A DNA stretch of 64,000 nucleotides from Flavobacteriaceae bacterium CG2_30_31_66 (GCA_001873065.1 MNYM01000045.1:62001-126000), one strand, 5' to 3'; shown: positions 16,907 to 26,316, numbered from the stretch's first letter. Translations and numbers: made by a program. Notes: generated from the letters alone by a model not told the origin.

Positions 16907-18715
16907 TTAATTTAAAATTTCTCCACGTATTTTTCTGAATTTACTTCTAGCATCCACCAAATAAATACTGGAAGGTTGTTCAAAGATAATTTTTTGATAA
17001 TATTCTTTGGCTTTTTCGGGATTTTTAAGTTTAAAATTATAGGTTTCTGCCATTAAATAATATACATCATCCGTTAAAAAACCTTGATTGTCTGCTGTTA
17101 CAATTTTCTCTAATTGTTCAATGGCATCAAGATATTTTTCTTGTTTGATAAGTATTTTTGCCTCTAAAAACAGGGCATCATCATACAATACTTCGCCTGG
17201 AATCAATCCATTTGCTAAGATGTTTTTATCTGTAAATAAGGACTTTAATATTTGAAAAGCTTCTTCATATTTGTTCTGATAAAATGCCAATTCAGCTTTC
17301 GCAAATTCTTTCAATCCAGAAGGAATAGAATCAACAGGTTCGTTGTCAATTATTTTCAAGTACAAATCTACAGCATCGTTTGCAATGAGTTGAGTTGTGG
17401 CGCCTTTTAGTACTTTTAATTGTGCTTTTGCCCAATCAAAATCGCCTTTAAAATAACTGGTTTGTGCCACTTTAAATTGTGCTTCTTGCCCCAATTCATG
17501 ATTTTTTAACTGCGTTTGAATTTGCGAAAAATAAATCAAGGCTTTGTTAAATTTTCCTATAAAAACAAAAACATCTCCCAGTTTCAATTTGATTTTTGCC
17601 TCTTCAAATTTTGAATTTGAAAATGTCAATGCTTTTTCTAAAATAGCAATGGCTTTTTCTGGATCATTTTTTTGAAAAGTTAAGAAATCAGCATTGGCAA
17701 TTTGAATATTAATGGTAAAAGAATTGATTCCAAATTCTAAAAATATTTTATTAAATATATCTTGAGTTTTAGGATTTTTTGTGGCGACAGCAATTTTGAT
17801 GAGGTATAAATTTGCTTCTATTTTCTCATCTTCTGCTTGTGTTTTTTCGATAATAAATTGAAAACAACTTTGTGCGGTTTCATAATTTTTATTTTCAAAA
17901 GCAATTTGTCCCAATTCAAAAATCATGTTTAAATCTGTTGGATTTCGTGCAAAAAGTGCTTTTTCTTGAATGAATGCTTTTTCGTATTCTTTTTGTTGAA
18001 TAAATAACCAACTAAGTAAAATATTCCATTCGTTTTTTGGGTTTTTTACTAATTTTTGCAAAACTGTTTTTCGGAATAAAACATTCGCTTCATTTTCAGC
18101 GTCATCTGTAATGTATTTACTTACAGAACGTTGAACCAAATTCAAATAGCGTTCATTAGCATCAAGCAAATCAATATACGATTCAAACATTTTTTGATAT
18201 GCTCCTTTTTCGCCATAAATCTGAGCAATTTGAAAGCTATAATTGGAATTAGGATTTTTTTCCATCGCTTTTTGGTAAGCTAAAATAGCATAATCAAGCA
18301 AATTATAATCACTAAATGTTCGTGCAATTATTGCTGCATAAGAACTATTATTATCAATCGATTTGATTGCTTTTTGATACTGAATTTCGGCTAAATTTTC
18401 TTTTTTAGCTTTGCTATAATTGTATCCTAAAAAAACATGTAAATACGTTTGTAAAGGCTCTTTTTTAATGCGATTTATGAGCAGATTTTCAACAATAACA
18501 AAGGATTCTGTTTGTTGATAACAAGTGATCAATCTGTATAAATACGTGCTGTTGAATGGGCTTTGATCGTATAGTTTTTTGTAAATCTGAGAGGCTTTTT
18601 CATATTCACCTTCTCTAAAATAATTTTCTGCTAAGAAAAATTCATTTTCAATAATTTCTTGACTAAAAATAACGCTGTTAGAAACGAAAAAAAAGATGGT
18701 TAAAAATGCTTTCAT
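16907..18715 (-). CDS. TPR-repeat protein, exported, probably periplasmic
   Basis: A 602-residue protein when started at ATG 18715 (MKAFLTIFFFVSNSVIFSQ), which gives a clean signal peptide; the longer frame to 18781 would run through the promoter. The mature part is a chain of tetratricopeptide repeats, for example AENYFREGEYEKASQIYKKLYDQSPFNSTYLYRLI, and a C-terminal pair resembling YaiO/BamD-type TPRs (PEKAKEYYQKIIFEQPSSIYLVDARSKFR). Likely a protein-interaction scaffold in the envelope. The -7 element at 18722-18729 ends only seven bases before the start, so the message may be leaderless. Confidence 0.85.
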   Translation of the reverse strand: MKAFLTIFFFVSNSVIFSQEIIENEFFLAENYFREGEYEKASQIYKKLYDQSPFNSTYLYRLITCYQQTESFVIVENLLINRIKKEPLQTYLHVFLGYNYSKAKKENLAEIQYQKAIKSIDNNSSYAAIIARTFSDYNLLDYAILAYQKAMEKNPNSNYSFQIAQIYGEKGAYQKMFESYIDLLDANERYLNLVQRSVSKYITDDAENEANVLFRKTVLQKLVKNPKNEWNILLSWLFIQQKEYEKAFIQEKALFARNPTDLNMIFELGQIAFENKNYETAQSCFQFIIEKTQAEDEKIEANLYLIKIAVATKNPKTQDIFNKIFLEFGINSFTINIQIANADFLTFQKNDPEKAIAILEKALTFSNSKFEEAKIKLKLGDVFVFIGKFNKALIYFSQIQTQLKNHELGQEAQFKVAQTSYFKGDFDWAKAQLKVLKGATTQLIANDAVDLYLKIIDNEPVDSIPSGLKEFAKAELAFYQNKYEEAFQILKSLFTDKNILANGLIPGEVLYDDALFLEAKILIKQEKYLDAIEQLEKIVTADNQGFLTDDVYYLMAETYNFKLKNPEKAKEYYQKIIFEQPSSIYLVDARSKFRKIRGEILN

Positions 18716-18721
18716 AATCCT

Positions 18722-18729
18722 CAAATATA
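18722..18729 (-). promoter_or_regulatory. -7 promoter element for the TPR protein gene
   Basis: Reads TATATTTG on the minus strand and is followed after six bases by the ATG at 18715, leaving almost no room for a 5' leader. Confidence 0.55.
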
Positions 18730-18791
18730 ACAAGAATGTTGTTAAAATTTTGTGAAACGATTTAATTTTTGGATTATGCAATGTAACGTTT

Positions 18792-18807
18792 TGGCACAGA
18801 AATTGTC
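18792..18807 (+). promoter_or_regulatory. Sigma-54 (RpoN)-like promoter
   Basis: TTGGCACA, four bases, then TTGTC: the -24 part matches TGGCAC exactly and the GG to -12 spacing is the required ten bases. The -12 dinucleotide is GT instead of the usual GC. It lies 30 bases before the ATG of the 47-residue ORF, so transcription would begin about 20 bases before that start. Confidence 0.5.
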
Positions 18808-18836
18808 TTAAAGGAAATAATTAACACTTTAACACC

Positions 18837-18980
18837 ATGAACCAACTATCAAAACACTACGAAATTGCTAGGCAAAATGCGAACGATTTCATGAAAAACG
18901 GACAAATAAGTGCATATTTGAATGCGCTTTTAGAGATGAATAAATATAAGAGATTGATAAATGCAGTGGTTAGTAATTAG
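18837..18980 (+). CDS. Small 47-residue protein behind a sigma-54-like promoter
   Basis: ATG at 18837 opens a 47-codon frame beginning MNQLSKHYEIARQNANDF, with a predicted amphipathic helix, then NGQISAYLNALLEMNKYKR and a short tail. Codon use looks coding, and from memory very similar short proteins occur in other flavobacteria, though I cannot search here. There are no cysteines, signal or membrane segment. It is divergent from the TPR gene and is followed by AT-rich repeat-like sequence. Function is unknown; an RpoN-controlled regulatory or stress role is a guess. Confidence 0.6.
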   Translation: MNQLSKHYEIARQNANDFMKNGQISAYLNALLEMNKYKRLINAVVSN

Positions 18981-19047
18981 TATTCAGTCTCAGTTTTCAG
19001 TAAATAATTTTAGTTTTCAGTTGCTATTTTAACTAAAAAAACCGCTA

Positions 19048-19064
19048 AACTTTAAATTTTGAAC
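19048..19064. repeat. Short copy of the dispersed AT-rich repeat
   Basis: The complement, GTTCAAAATTTAAAGTT, matches the repeat cores at 1282-1312 and 12323-12352. It sits just after the serS stop codon in the spacer with the 47-residue gene. Confidence 0.4.
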
Positions 19065-19070
19065 TCTAAT

Positions 19071-20342
19071 CTAAATGCTATCAAAACCAGTATAAGGAAT
19101 CAAAACTTCAGGAATTTGAATTCCTTCTGCTGTTTGATAATTCTCTAAAATTCCTGCTAAAACACGTGGCAAAGCCAATGAACTTCCATTCAACGTGTGC
19201 ACCAATTCATTTTTCCCTTCTTTATTTTTGAAACGCAATTTCAATCTATTTGCTTGAAAAGTTTCAAAATTTGATACAGAACTAATTTCTAACCATCTTT
19301 GTTGAGCAGTTGAATACAACTCAAAATCATAGGTTAAAGCGGATGTAAAACCTGTATCTCCTCCACACAAGCGTAGAATTCTGTATGGCAATTTCAATTC
19401 TTTTAAAATGCTTTTTACATGTTCAACCATGTTTTCAAGCACTTCATAAGAAGTTGAGGGATGTTCAATTCGTACAATTTCAACTTTGTCAAATTGATGC
19501 AATCTATTTAATCCACGAACGTGTGCACCATAACTTCCTGCTTCTCTTCTAAAACAAGGAGTATAGCCAGTCATCGCAATTGGCAGCTCAGATTCTTGTA
19601 ATAAATTTCCGCGAAATAAATTGGTAATTGGCACTTCAGCAGTTGGAATTAAATATAAATTATCTTCAGTTGCATGATACATTTGTCCTTCTTTATCAGG
19701 CAATTGACCTGTTCCAAAACCAGAAGCTTCATTGACCAAATGTGGCACTTGCACTTCTTGATACCCAGCTGCAGTATTTTTATCTAGAAAATAACTAATT
19801 AAAGCACGTTGCAATTTGGCGCCTTTTCCTTTATAAACAGGAAAACCTGCACCCGTAATTTTTGCGCCCAAATCAAAGTCAATAATGTCATATTTTTTTG
19901 CTAATTCCCAATGAGGAAGTGCGTTTTCACCTAAATTAGGAATTTCACCTTCAGCGAAAATTTCTTCATTATCATCTGCAGATTTTCCAGCTTTTACAGA
20001 TTCATGAGGAATATTTGGAATCAAATATAAAAGTGATTCTAATTCATCAGAATACGCAGTTAATTTATCAGAAAGTTCTTTGGTTTGTTCTTTTAATAAA
20101 ACTGTTTTTTCTTTTAAAATAGTGGCTTTTTGAATTTCACCAGATTTAAAAAAAGTGCCAATTTCTCTTGAAATTTTGTTGGATTCAGCCAAAGTATTAT
20201 CAAGCAGCACTTGAGTTGCGCGTCTGTTTTCATCTAAAGTGATGACTTGTTCAATCATGGAAGTTGCATTTGCAAAATTGCGTTTTGCTAGTCCATTTAA
20301 AACAGTTTCTTTGTTTTCTCTGATAAAATTTACTTGTAACAT
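19071..20342 (-). CDS. serS: Seryl-tRNA synthetase
   Basis: A 423-residue class II synthetase that charges tRNA-Ser. The N-terminal ~110 residues form the coiled-coil tRNA-binding arm (KISREIGTFFKSGEIQKATILKEK...). The catalytic core shows motif 2 CFRREAGSYG and motif 3 SLALPRVLAGILENYQ. Length is normal. The start MLQVNFIRENKETVLNGLAKR is as expected. A perfect -7 element lies at 20363-20370. Confidence 0.97.
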   Translation of the reverse strand: MLQVNFIRENKETVLNGLAKRNFANATSMIEQVITLDENRRATQVLLDNTLAESNKISREIGTFFKSGEIQKATILKEKTVLLKEQTKELSDKLTAYSDELESLLYLIPNIPHESVKAGKSADDNEEIFAEGEIPNLGENALPHWELAKKYDIIDFDLGAKITGAGFPVYKGKGAKLQRALISYFLDKNTAAGYQEVQVPHLVNEASGFGTGQLPDKEGQMYHATEDNLYLIPTAEVPITNLFRGNLLQESELPIAMTGYTPCFRREAGSYGAHVRGLNRLHQFDKVEIVRIEHPSTSYEVLENMVEHVKSILKELKLPYRILRLCGGDTGFTSALTYDFELYSTAQQRWLEISSVSNFETFQANRLKLRFKNKEGKNELVHTLNGSSLALPRVLAGILENYQTAEGIQIPEVLIPYTGFDSI

Positions 20343-20362
20343 TTTTGGTTGATTTTACTTCG

Positions 20363-20370
20363 CAAATATA
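20363..20370 (-). promoter_or_regulatory. -7 promoter element for serS
   Basis: TATATTTG on the minus strand, 20 bases upstream of the serS ATG. Confidence 0.65.
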
Positions 20371-20400
20371 GTTGAAGCCACAGACTTAAGCAATGCAGCA

Positions 20401-21333
20401 TTAAAGATTGTTTTGCAAATGAGTTTTTGCGTTTTGTTCGTCTTTTTTTAGCTGAATTGCCAACAATTCAATAGAGTCAAATTTTTTTTCATCACGCAAA
20501 AAATACATCAATTCAACAGTGATTTTTTGACCATATAAATTTTGATTAAAGTCAAAAAAATGCACCTCAATAGTTTGGTAATTTCCATCAACAGTAGGTC
20601 TGTTTCCAATGTTCATCATTCCAAAAACTGACTGGTTTTCAATGAATGATTTTACCACATAAACGCCATTTTTTGGTATTAATTTATAAGATTCTTCGAT
20701 ATGAATATTTGCTGTTGGAAAGCCTATTTTTCCGCCTAATTTCTTACCGTTTACAACAGTGCCTGTTAACATGAAAAAATAGCCCAAATAATGATTGGCC
20801 GTTTTTAAATCTCCAGCATTTAAAGCACTTCTAATCTTAGTAGAACTTACGGAAACTTCGTCAATATCTTGTGCAGGAATTTCTTCCACTTTAAAATCAT
20901 ACACATGACTATATTCAGTTAATTGCGTGATATTTCCTTCTCTATTTTTTCCAAAATGATGATCATACCCAATTATTAATTTTGAAATATTTAGTTGATC
21001 AACCAAAATGTTTCTCACAAATTCGAGCGCAGTCATTTTTGAAAATTCTTTGCTAAAAGGATGAATAATTAAATAATCTAAGCCTGTTTTTTCAAGCAAA
21101 ACGGCACGTTCATCAATTGTATTAATAAGTTTAACGGAGACATCTTTTTGCAAAACCATTCTTGGATGCGGAAAAAAAGTAAGCACGACTGATTTTTTAT
21201 TTGCTTCTTTTGCTTCGGAAACTACTTTTTCAATAATTTTTTGATGACCAAAATGAACGCCATCAAAAGTACCAATGGTCACAAAGGTTTCTTCCTCGGA
21301 AAAAAAAGTTAATGTGTTGTGTATTATTTTCAA
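20401..21333 (-). CDS. ribF: Bifunctional riboflavin kinase / FAD synthetase RibF
   Basis: A 310-residue enzyme that makes FMN from riboflavin and then FAD. The N-terminal nucleotidyltransferase domain has GTFDGVHFGHQKI and the later SSTKIRSAL. The C-terminal flavokinase domain has GFPTANI and YGQKITVELMYFLRDEKKFDS. Length is typical. It is upstream of serS on the same strand but serS has its own promoter. Confidence 0.96.
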   Translation of the reverse strand: MKIIHNTLTFFSEEETFVTIGTFDGVHFGHQKIIEKVVSEAKEANKKSVVLTFFPHPRMVLQKDVSVKLINTIDERAVLLEKTGLDYLIIHPFSKEFSKMTALEFVRNILVDQLNISKLIIGYDHHFGKNREGNITQLTEYSHVYDFKVEEIPAQDIDEVSVSSTKIRSALNAGDLKTANHYLGYFFMLTGTVVNGKKLGGKIGFPTANIHIEESYKLIPKNGVYVVKSFIENQSVFGMMNIGNRPTVDGNYQTIEVHFFDFNQNLYGQKITVELMYFLRDEKKFDSIELLAIQLKKDEQNAKTHLQNNL

Positions 21334-21353
21334 AAAAAACCGATTTCAAACCA

Positions 21354-21361
21354 CAAATGTA
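21354..21361 (-). promoter_or_regulatory. -7 promoter element for ribF
   Basis: TACATTTG on the minus strand, 20 bases upstream of the ribF start. Confidence 0.6.
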
Positions 21362-21521
21362 CAATAACTGTGGACGAAAATCATTGAAAAACGTCTTTTT
21401 AATATGGTTATTCCCCAATTAAATATCAGCATTTTTGTTGAATTCATAAAATTTAGACATAAGTATTCAGAAATTCAAATTTTTTTGTATTTTGCATGAT
21501 ACTTAACTAATAATTCAAATT

Positions 21522-24158
21522 ATGATAAAAAAAATTTTAATCATTGCATTTATTGCTTTTGGTAGTTTGTCTATGATGGCTCAAACTACCATTTCAGGTA
21601 CTGTAAAAGATGCAAAAACAGGGGAGTTGCTTCCTGGTGTTAACGTAAAAATTTCTAGAAAATCTGTTGGCACAAGCACTGATTTTGACGGTTATTTTAT
21701 GTTGAAAGTGACTGATATTCCACCATTTACGATAGAATTGTCGATGTTGGGATATAAAACAGAAGAAGTACAAATTACTAAAAACAATCAGAAAGTTGAA
21801 GTTAGAATTACAGAAAACGAAACTTCTTTGGATGAGATTGTTGTATCTGCTTCAAGAACTCCAGAGCGAATTATGGAATCGCCAGTAACTGTTGAAAGAA
21901 TGGACATCAGAGAGATTAAAAATACTTCTTCTCCGTCGTTTTATGACGGTTTAGAGAATTTAAAAGGAGTAGATGTCAATACAAACAGCTTAACTTTTAA
22001 ATCTGTGAACACTCGTGGATTTGCCACTTTTTCAAATACTCGTTTTATGCAATTGGTGGATGGAATGGACAACTCTTCACCAGCGTTAAACTTTGCTTTA
22101 GGAAATTTATTAGGAATGTCGGAATTGGATGTAGAAACTGTAGAATTACTTCCTGGAGCTTCCTCTGCTTTATACGGAGCAAATGCGTTTAATGGAATTA
22201 TGTTTATGACAAGTAAAAATCCATTTGACAATCAAGGAATAAGTGTTTCTATAAAAGGAGGAATTACTAGTCAAGAAGCTGCTGGAAATAACGAATTCTC
22301 CGATATTAATATTAGAATGGCGTATGCTTTTTCTGATAAATTTGCTGCAAAAGCTTCTTTAGCTTATTTAAAAGGGACAGAATGGTTTGCAACAGACTAT
22401 AGAAATACATTAAATGGTAAATATATTGCTGGAGACAGAAGTTCTGATAATAATTTTAATGGTGTAAATATTTATGGAGATGAAGCATCTGCTGACTTAG
22501 GAGGAGCAGTTGGAAGAGTAAGTAGAACAGGCTATAATGATGTCGATCTTATAAATAATGAGGCTCGAAGTGTAAAATTTAATGGAGCGCTTCACTATCG
22601 TCCTTTTGGAGATGATCGATTAGAAGTAATTTGGGATTCAAGATTTGGTGTTGGAAACACCATTTATCAAGGCGCTCAGAGATATAGCATTCAAAATTTC
22701 TTCATGGAACAACATAAATTAGAGTTTAAAGGCAAAAACTTTTTCCTTAGAGGATATGTAACTAATGAAGATGCTGGAGATTCTTATAATTCTTTGTTTG
22801 CTGCATTAAATATTAACAGAGCGTGGAAAAGCGACAGACAATGGTTTACGGAATACGCAGGTGCATATTTTGTATCTGCATCTCATGATGTAGCTAGAAC
22901 GGTTGCTGATCAAGGAAGGCTGATTCCTGGAACACCTGGATTTCAAGCAGCATTTGATAAAGTTACAAGTGATGCAGATTTACTTACAGGAGCAAAATTT
23001 AGAGATAATACTAAGTTATATCATTCAGATATTAATTATAATTTCAAAGATATTATTGACTTTGCAGAGTTTCAAGTAGGAGGTTCTTATAGATTATATT
23101 CTTTAAACTCATTTGGTAATATTTTTACTGATGCAAATGGACCAATTAATTATGATGAATATGGTGTGTATACTCAAATGCAAAAAAAAATGATGGATGA
23201 TCGATTAAAACTTACAGCATCCGTTCGTTATGATAAAGCACAAAATTTCAATGGTAACTTTTCGCCAAGAATATCATTAGCGTATGCAGCTGGAGAAAAT
23301 AAAAATCAAAACTTTAGAGCTTCTTTTCAAACAGGATTCAGAAATCCAACTACTCAAGATCAATATATAGGTTTAAATGCAGGAGCAGCTATCTTAGCAG
23401 GTTCTGCACCAGATAATTTAGATAAGAATATTGGTTATTCAGATGATTTTGGAAATCCTCAATTTATTAGAATTAGAGACGCTTATGAAAATGCTTTTAC
23501 TATTGCTAGTGGTGGTACTGTAGCAACAACCGTAGATTTAGTAAGTCCAGAAAAAGTAACCGCTTTTGAACTTGGATATAGAGGATTAATTCCAGCAGGT
23601 CAAAGAAACATGACAGTTGATTTTAGTGTTTATTATAACGCTTTTGAGGATTTTATTTCTGGAAGAAATGTTTTAGTAAGAGGAAGTGATAATGTTTTAA
23701 AACCTGTACAGGTATATACAAATTCTGCTGCTGATATTAATTCTTATGGTGCATCAATCGGATTAAATACTAAGATTTTTGATGGATTTGATATTGGATT
23801 AAACTACACATTCGCTAAATTTGATTTTGACCAAGCATCTGATCCAGATTTTGAGGCAGGTTTTAACACTCCAGAACACAAAGTTAAACTCCAATTCGGA
23901 AAACCAGATTTATTCAAAAACCTTGGATTTAATATAAACCTAAGATGGCAAGATGAATACTTATGGGAATCAACTTTCGTAGATGGTATTATTGATGCTA
24001 GAACAGTTATTGATGCTCAAATTAACTACAGTATTCCAAGTATAAAATCTGTATTCAAATTAGGAGGCGCAAACTTAGGAGGTCAAGAATATTTAAGTGC
24101 TCCTGGAGTTGGAGCAGTAGGTTCTCAATATTACCTTTCTTGGACAATTAATAACTAA
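21522..24158 (+). CDS. TonB-dependent receptor with carboxypeptidase-like N-terminal domain
   Basis: An 878-residue outer-membrane receptor. Order: signal peptide ending SMMAQ (1-21), a carboxypeptidase-regulatory-like beta-sandwich (about 22-105, ISGTVKDAKTGELLPGVNVKI), plug (about 110-230, with VELLPGASSALYGANAFNGIMFM), then a barrel to the end. There is no STN domain, so it is not a direct sigma-signalling receptor. It is the first of a two-gene unit with an SGNH-type lipoprotein 18 bases downstream, not a SusD. The substrate is unknown; the partner suggests an ester- or lipid-linked compound. Confidence 0.9.
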   Translation: MIKKILIIAFIAFGSLSMMAQTTISGTVKDAKTGELLPGVNVKISRKSVGTSTDFDGYFMLKVTDIPPFTIELSMLGYKTEEVQITKNNQKVEVRITENETSLDEIVVSASRTPERIMESPVTVERMDIREIKNTSSPSFYDGLENLKGVDVNTNSLTFKSVNTRGFATFSNTRFMQLVDGMDNSSPALNFALGNLLGMSELDVETVELLPGASSALYGANAFNGIMFMTSKNPFDNQGISVSIKGGITSQEAAGNNEFSDINIRMAYAFSDKFAAKASLAYLKGTEWFATDYRNTLNGKYIAGDRSSDNNFNGVNIYGDEASADLGGAVGRVSRTGYNDVDLINNEARSVKFNGALHYRPFGDDRLEVIWDSRFGVGNTIYQGAQRYSIQNFFMEQHKLEFKGKNFFLRGYVTNEDAGDSYNSLFAALNINRAWKSDRQWFTEYAGAYFVSASHDVARTVADQGRLIPGTPGFQAAFDKVTSDADLLTGAKFRDNTKLYHSDINYNFKDIIDFAEFQVGGSYRLYSLNSFGNIFTDANGPINYDEYGVYTQMQKKMMDDRLKLTASVRYDKAQNFNGNFSPRISLAYAAGENKNQNFRASFQTGFRNPTTQDQYIGLNAGAAILAGSAPDNLDKNIGYSDDFGNPQFIRIRDAYENAFTIASGGTVATTVDLVSPEKVTAFELGYRGLIPAGQRNMTVDFSVYYNAFEDFISGRNVLVRGSDNVLKPVQVYTNSAADINSYGASIGLNTKIFDGFDIGLNYTFAKFDFDQASDPDFEAGFNTPEHKVKLQFGKPDLFKNLGFNINLRWQDEYLWESTFVDGIIDARTVIDAQINYSIPSIKSVFKLGGANLGGQEYLSAPGVGAVGSQYYLSWTINN

Positions 24159-24176
24159 TTAAAAAACATTTTATTC

Positions 24177-25739
24177 ATGAAAAATTATAAATATATAGGA
24201 TTATTTCTAGCCACATTAGCCATTGCATCTTGTGATGTAAACAACGGTTTAGACGATATCCCAGAAGTAGTTTTGCCAGAAGTTGAGTTAAACAAAAACG
24301 GATTAGATTTCTCTAAATATGTTTCTGTTGGAGCATCCTTTACAGCAGGTTTTACAGACAATGCACTTTTTTTTATTGCACAACAAAATTCATTTCCAAA
24401 TATTTTGGCAAGCAAATTTGGGTCAGAATTCAACCAACCAATGATGAATGATAATATTGGTGGATTGCTTTTAAATGGTCAACCAATGTTAGATCCTATC
24501 ACAGGGCAAAATAGATTTGCTCCTAGATTATATTTTAATGGTTCAGGACCTGTTACTTTATCTGCAGAATCAACAACCGAAATTACCACTAAAGTTACAG
24601 GAGGATTACACAATTTTGGTGTTCCAGGTGCAAAAAGTTTTCACTTTGTTGCCCCAGGTTATGGAAATCCTGCAGGAGTTCCTTTAGGATTAGCAAATCC
24701 ATATTTTGCAAGAATGTCAACAAGTGCAAATGCAACTGTTTTAGGTGATGCAATGGCTCAAGTTCCTACATTTTTTACACTTTCTGAAGTTGGTGGAAAT
24801 GATGTTTTAGGATATGCACTTTCTGGAGGTTCAGGAGTAAACCAAACAGGAAATTTGAATCCTGCAACTTATGGCAGTAATGATATTACTGATCCAAATG
24901 TTTTTGCAAGTGTATTCAATAATATGGTTACAACCCTAACTTCTGGAGGCGCAAAAGGTGTTGTTGCAACAGTTCCTTACATTACAAATTTGGCACATTT
25001 TACAACAGTTCCTCACAATCCTGTTCCTTTAGATGCTGCAACTGCAGCAGCAGTGAATGGTGCGTATGCAGCTTATAATGCGGGTATTCAGCAAGCTTTT
25101 GGTGTATTGGTTCAGTTAGGAGCAATGTCTCAAGCAGCTGCTACAGCTGAAATAGCAAAAAGAAGAATCAATTTTACAGCAGGTGCAGGAAATGCAGTGG
25201 TTATTGTTGATGAAAATTTAACCAATTTAGGTGCGATTAATCCTGCTTTTGCAGCATTGCCTCAATATAGACAAGCAACTTCTGCTGATTTGCTAGTATT
25301 GCCAAGCTCTTCTTTTATTGGAACTACTGTGGGTGGAAATCCACAATTAATCAATGGAGTTACTGTGCCATTGGCTGACAGATGGGTAATTACACCACAA
25401 GAACAAGCCGCAATCAAAACAGCTACTGATGCATATAACACAACAATTACAGCCATTGCAAATTCTAATCCAAATGTAGCTTTGGTTGATTTTAAAGCAG
25501 TTTTAGAAGAGGCTTCAGCAGGAATCAGATTTGATAATTTCAATATGAATACAAGACTGGTTACAGGAGGTCTAATTAGTTTGGATGGTGTGCATCTAAC
25601 AGCAAGAGGATATGCGTTGATGGCAAATAAAATTCTAGCTGCTATGGATGCTAAATTTGGTACAAACTTTACTACAGCAACCAATGGTTTGGCGAAAGCA
25701 AAAGATTATCCAACAAATTATTCTCCAGCTTTGAGGTAA
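24177..25739 (+). CDS. SGNH/GDSL-type surface lipoprotein
   Basis: A 520-residue lipoprotein: hydrophobic signal and lipobox AIASC with Cys19. Block I of the SGNH fold appears as YVSVGASFTAGFTD, in which the GDS serine is retained as GAS. SEVGGNDVLGY supplies the GxND block III, and DGVHLTARGY near residue 460 carries the Asp and His of block V. It is Ala/Gly/Asn-rich and longer than simple GDSL esterases. It probably acts on the cell surface with the receptor just upstream. Confidence 0.8.
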   Translation: MKNYKYIGLFLATLAIASCDVNNGLDDIPEVVLPEVELNKNGLDFSKYVSVGASFTAGFTDNALFFIAQQNSFPNILASKFGSEFNQPMMNDNIGGLLLNGQPMLDPITGQNRFAPRLYFNGSGPVTLSAESTTEITTKVTGGLHNFGVPGAKSFHFVAPGYGNPAGVPLGLANPYFARMSTSANATVLGDAMAQVPTFFTLSEVGGNDVLGYALSGGSGVNQTGNLNPATYGSNDITDPNVFASVFNNMVTTLTSGGAKGVVATVPYITNLAHFTTVPHNPVPLDAATAAAVNGAYAAYNAGIQQAFGVLVQLGAMSQAAATAEIAKRRINFTAGAGNAVVIVDENLTNLGAINPAFAALPQYRQATSADLLVLPSSSFIGTTVGGNPQLINGVTVPLADRWVITPQEQAAIKTATDAYNTTITAIANSNPNVALVDFKAVLEEASAGIRFDNFNMNTRLVTGGLISLDGVHLTARGYALMANKILAAMDAKFGTNFTTATNGLAKAKDYPTNYSPALR

Positions 25740-25757
25740 TTTTATCCTTAAATTTCA

Positions 25758-25790
25758 TAAAAAAGGTTGAGAAAATTCTCAACCTTTTTT
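25758..25790. terminator. Bidirectional terminator
   Basis: AAAAAAGGTTGAGAA pairs with TTCTCAACCTTTTTT around a two-base loop. It serves the SGNH gene and the convergent gene at 25825-26316. Confidence 0.8.
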
Positions 25791-25824
25791 ATATTATAAA
25801 GTCTCATTACTTAAAGATCAACAT

Positions 25825-26316
25825 TTACCATGATCTGTTCAAACCCAATAATTTGTTAGTTGCACTTATATAACTGTTATAAATTATTTCATTTTTGATA
25901 AGCTCACTAAAACAGTAAGGACCTGAATTTGAATTTCCAACAATGCTGTCTCCGTTCTCAAAAATTATCATTTCAGAATCTCTTATTGCAGTTTCATAAT
26001 CCAAAGAAATCATTTCTTTGTGAAAAGGTACAGCAATATTTTCTGAAGCCAACAGATTAGATTTTCTTGATGCTCTATCCATCAAAAAGATTTTTGCATT
26101 AATTGTGTTGAAACCTCTTGATTTTTTTAGCAATTTAGTTTCTACATAAAATAGATAGTCAGAATTTGGTCTACATTGATAATTCTGATGAGAAAGAATC
26201 TCAAGAACATTGATATTACTTAGATTTAAAGGTGTAATTGTCTTTTCTGATTTGCTGAAGGAAAATAATCCAAGTAGAATAACAGCAAAAAAAGTTGCTT
26301 TTTTTAGGGGTCTCAT
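25825..26316 (-). CDS. Hypothetical exported protein
   Basis: A 163-residue protein with an N-terminal signal (KKATFFAVILLGLFSFS). The mature part has two cysteines (in YQCRP and GPYCFSE) that could form a disulfide, and an acidic central segment. I recognise no family. A TATCTTTA element on the minus strand near 26343-26350 probably drives it as a single gene; it ends at the shared terminator. Confidence 0.6.
   Translation of the reverse strand: MRPLKKATFFAVILLGLFSFSKSEKTITPLNLSNINVLEILSHQNYQCRPNSDYLFYVETKLLKKSRGFNTINAKIFLMDRASRKSNLLASENIAVPFHKEMISLDYETAIRDSEMIIFENGDSIVGNSNSGPYCFSELIKNEIIYNSYISATNKLLGLNRSW

Noticed and set aside
18716..18781. 22-residue extension of the TPR protein
   Set aside because: It spans the promoter element and would bury the signal peptide.
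25262..25684. 140-codon frame antisense to the SGNH lipoprotein gene
   Set aside because: Shadow of Ala/Asn-rich coding sequence with no independent support.
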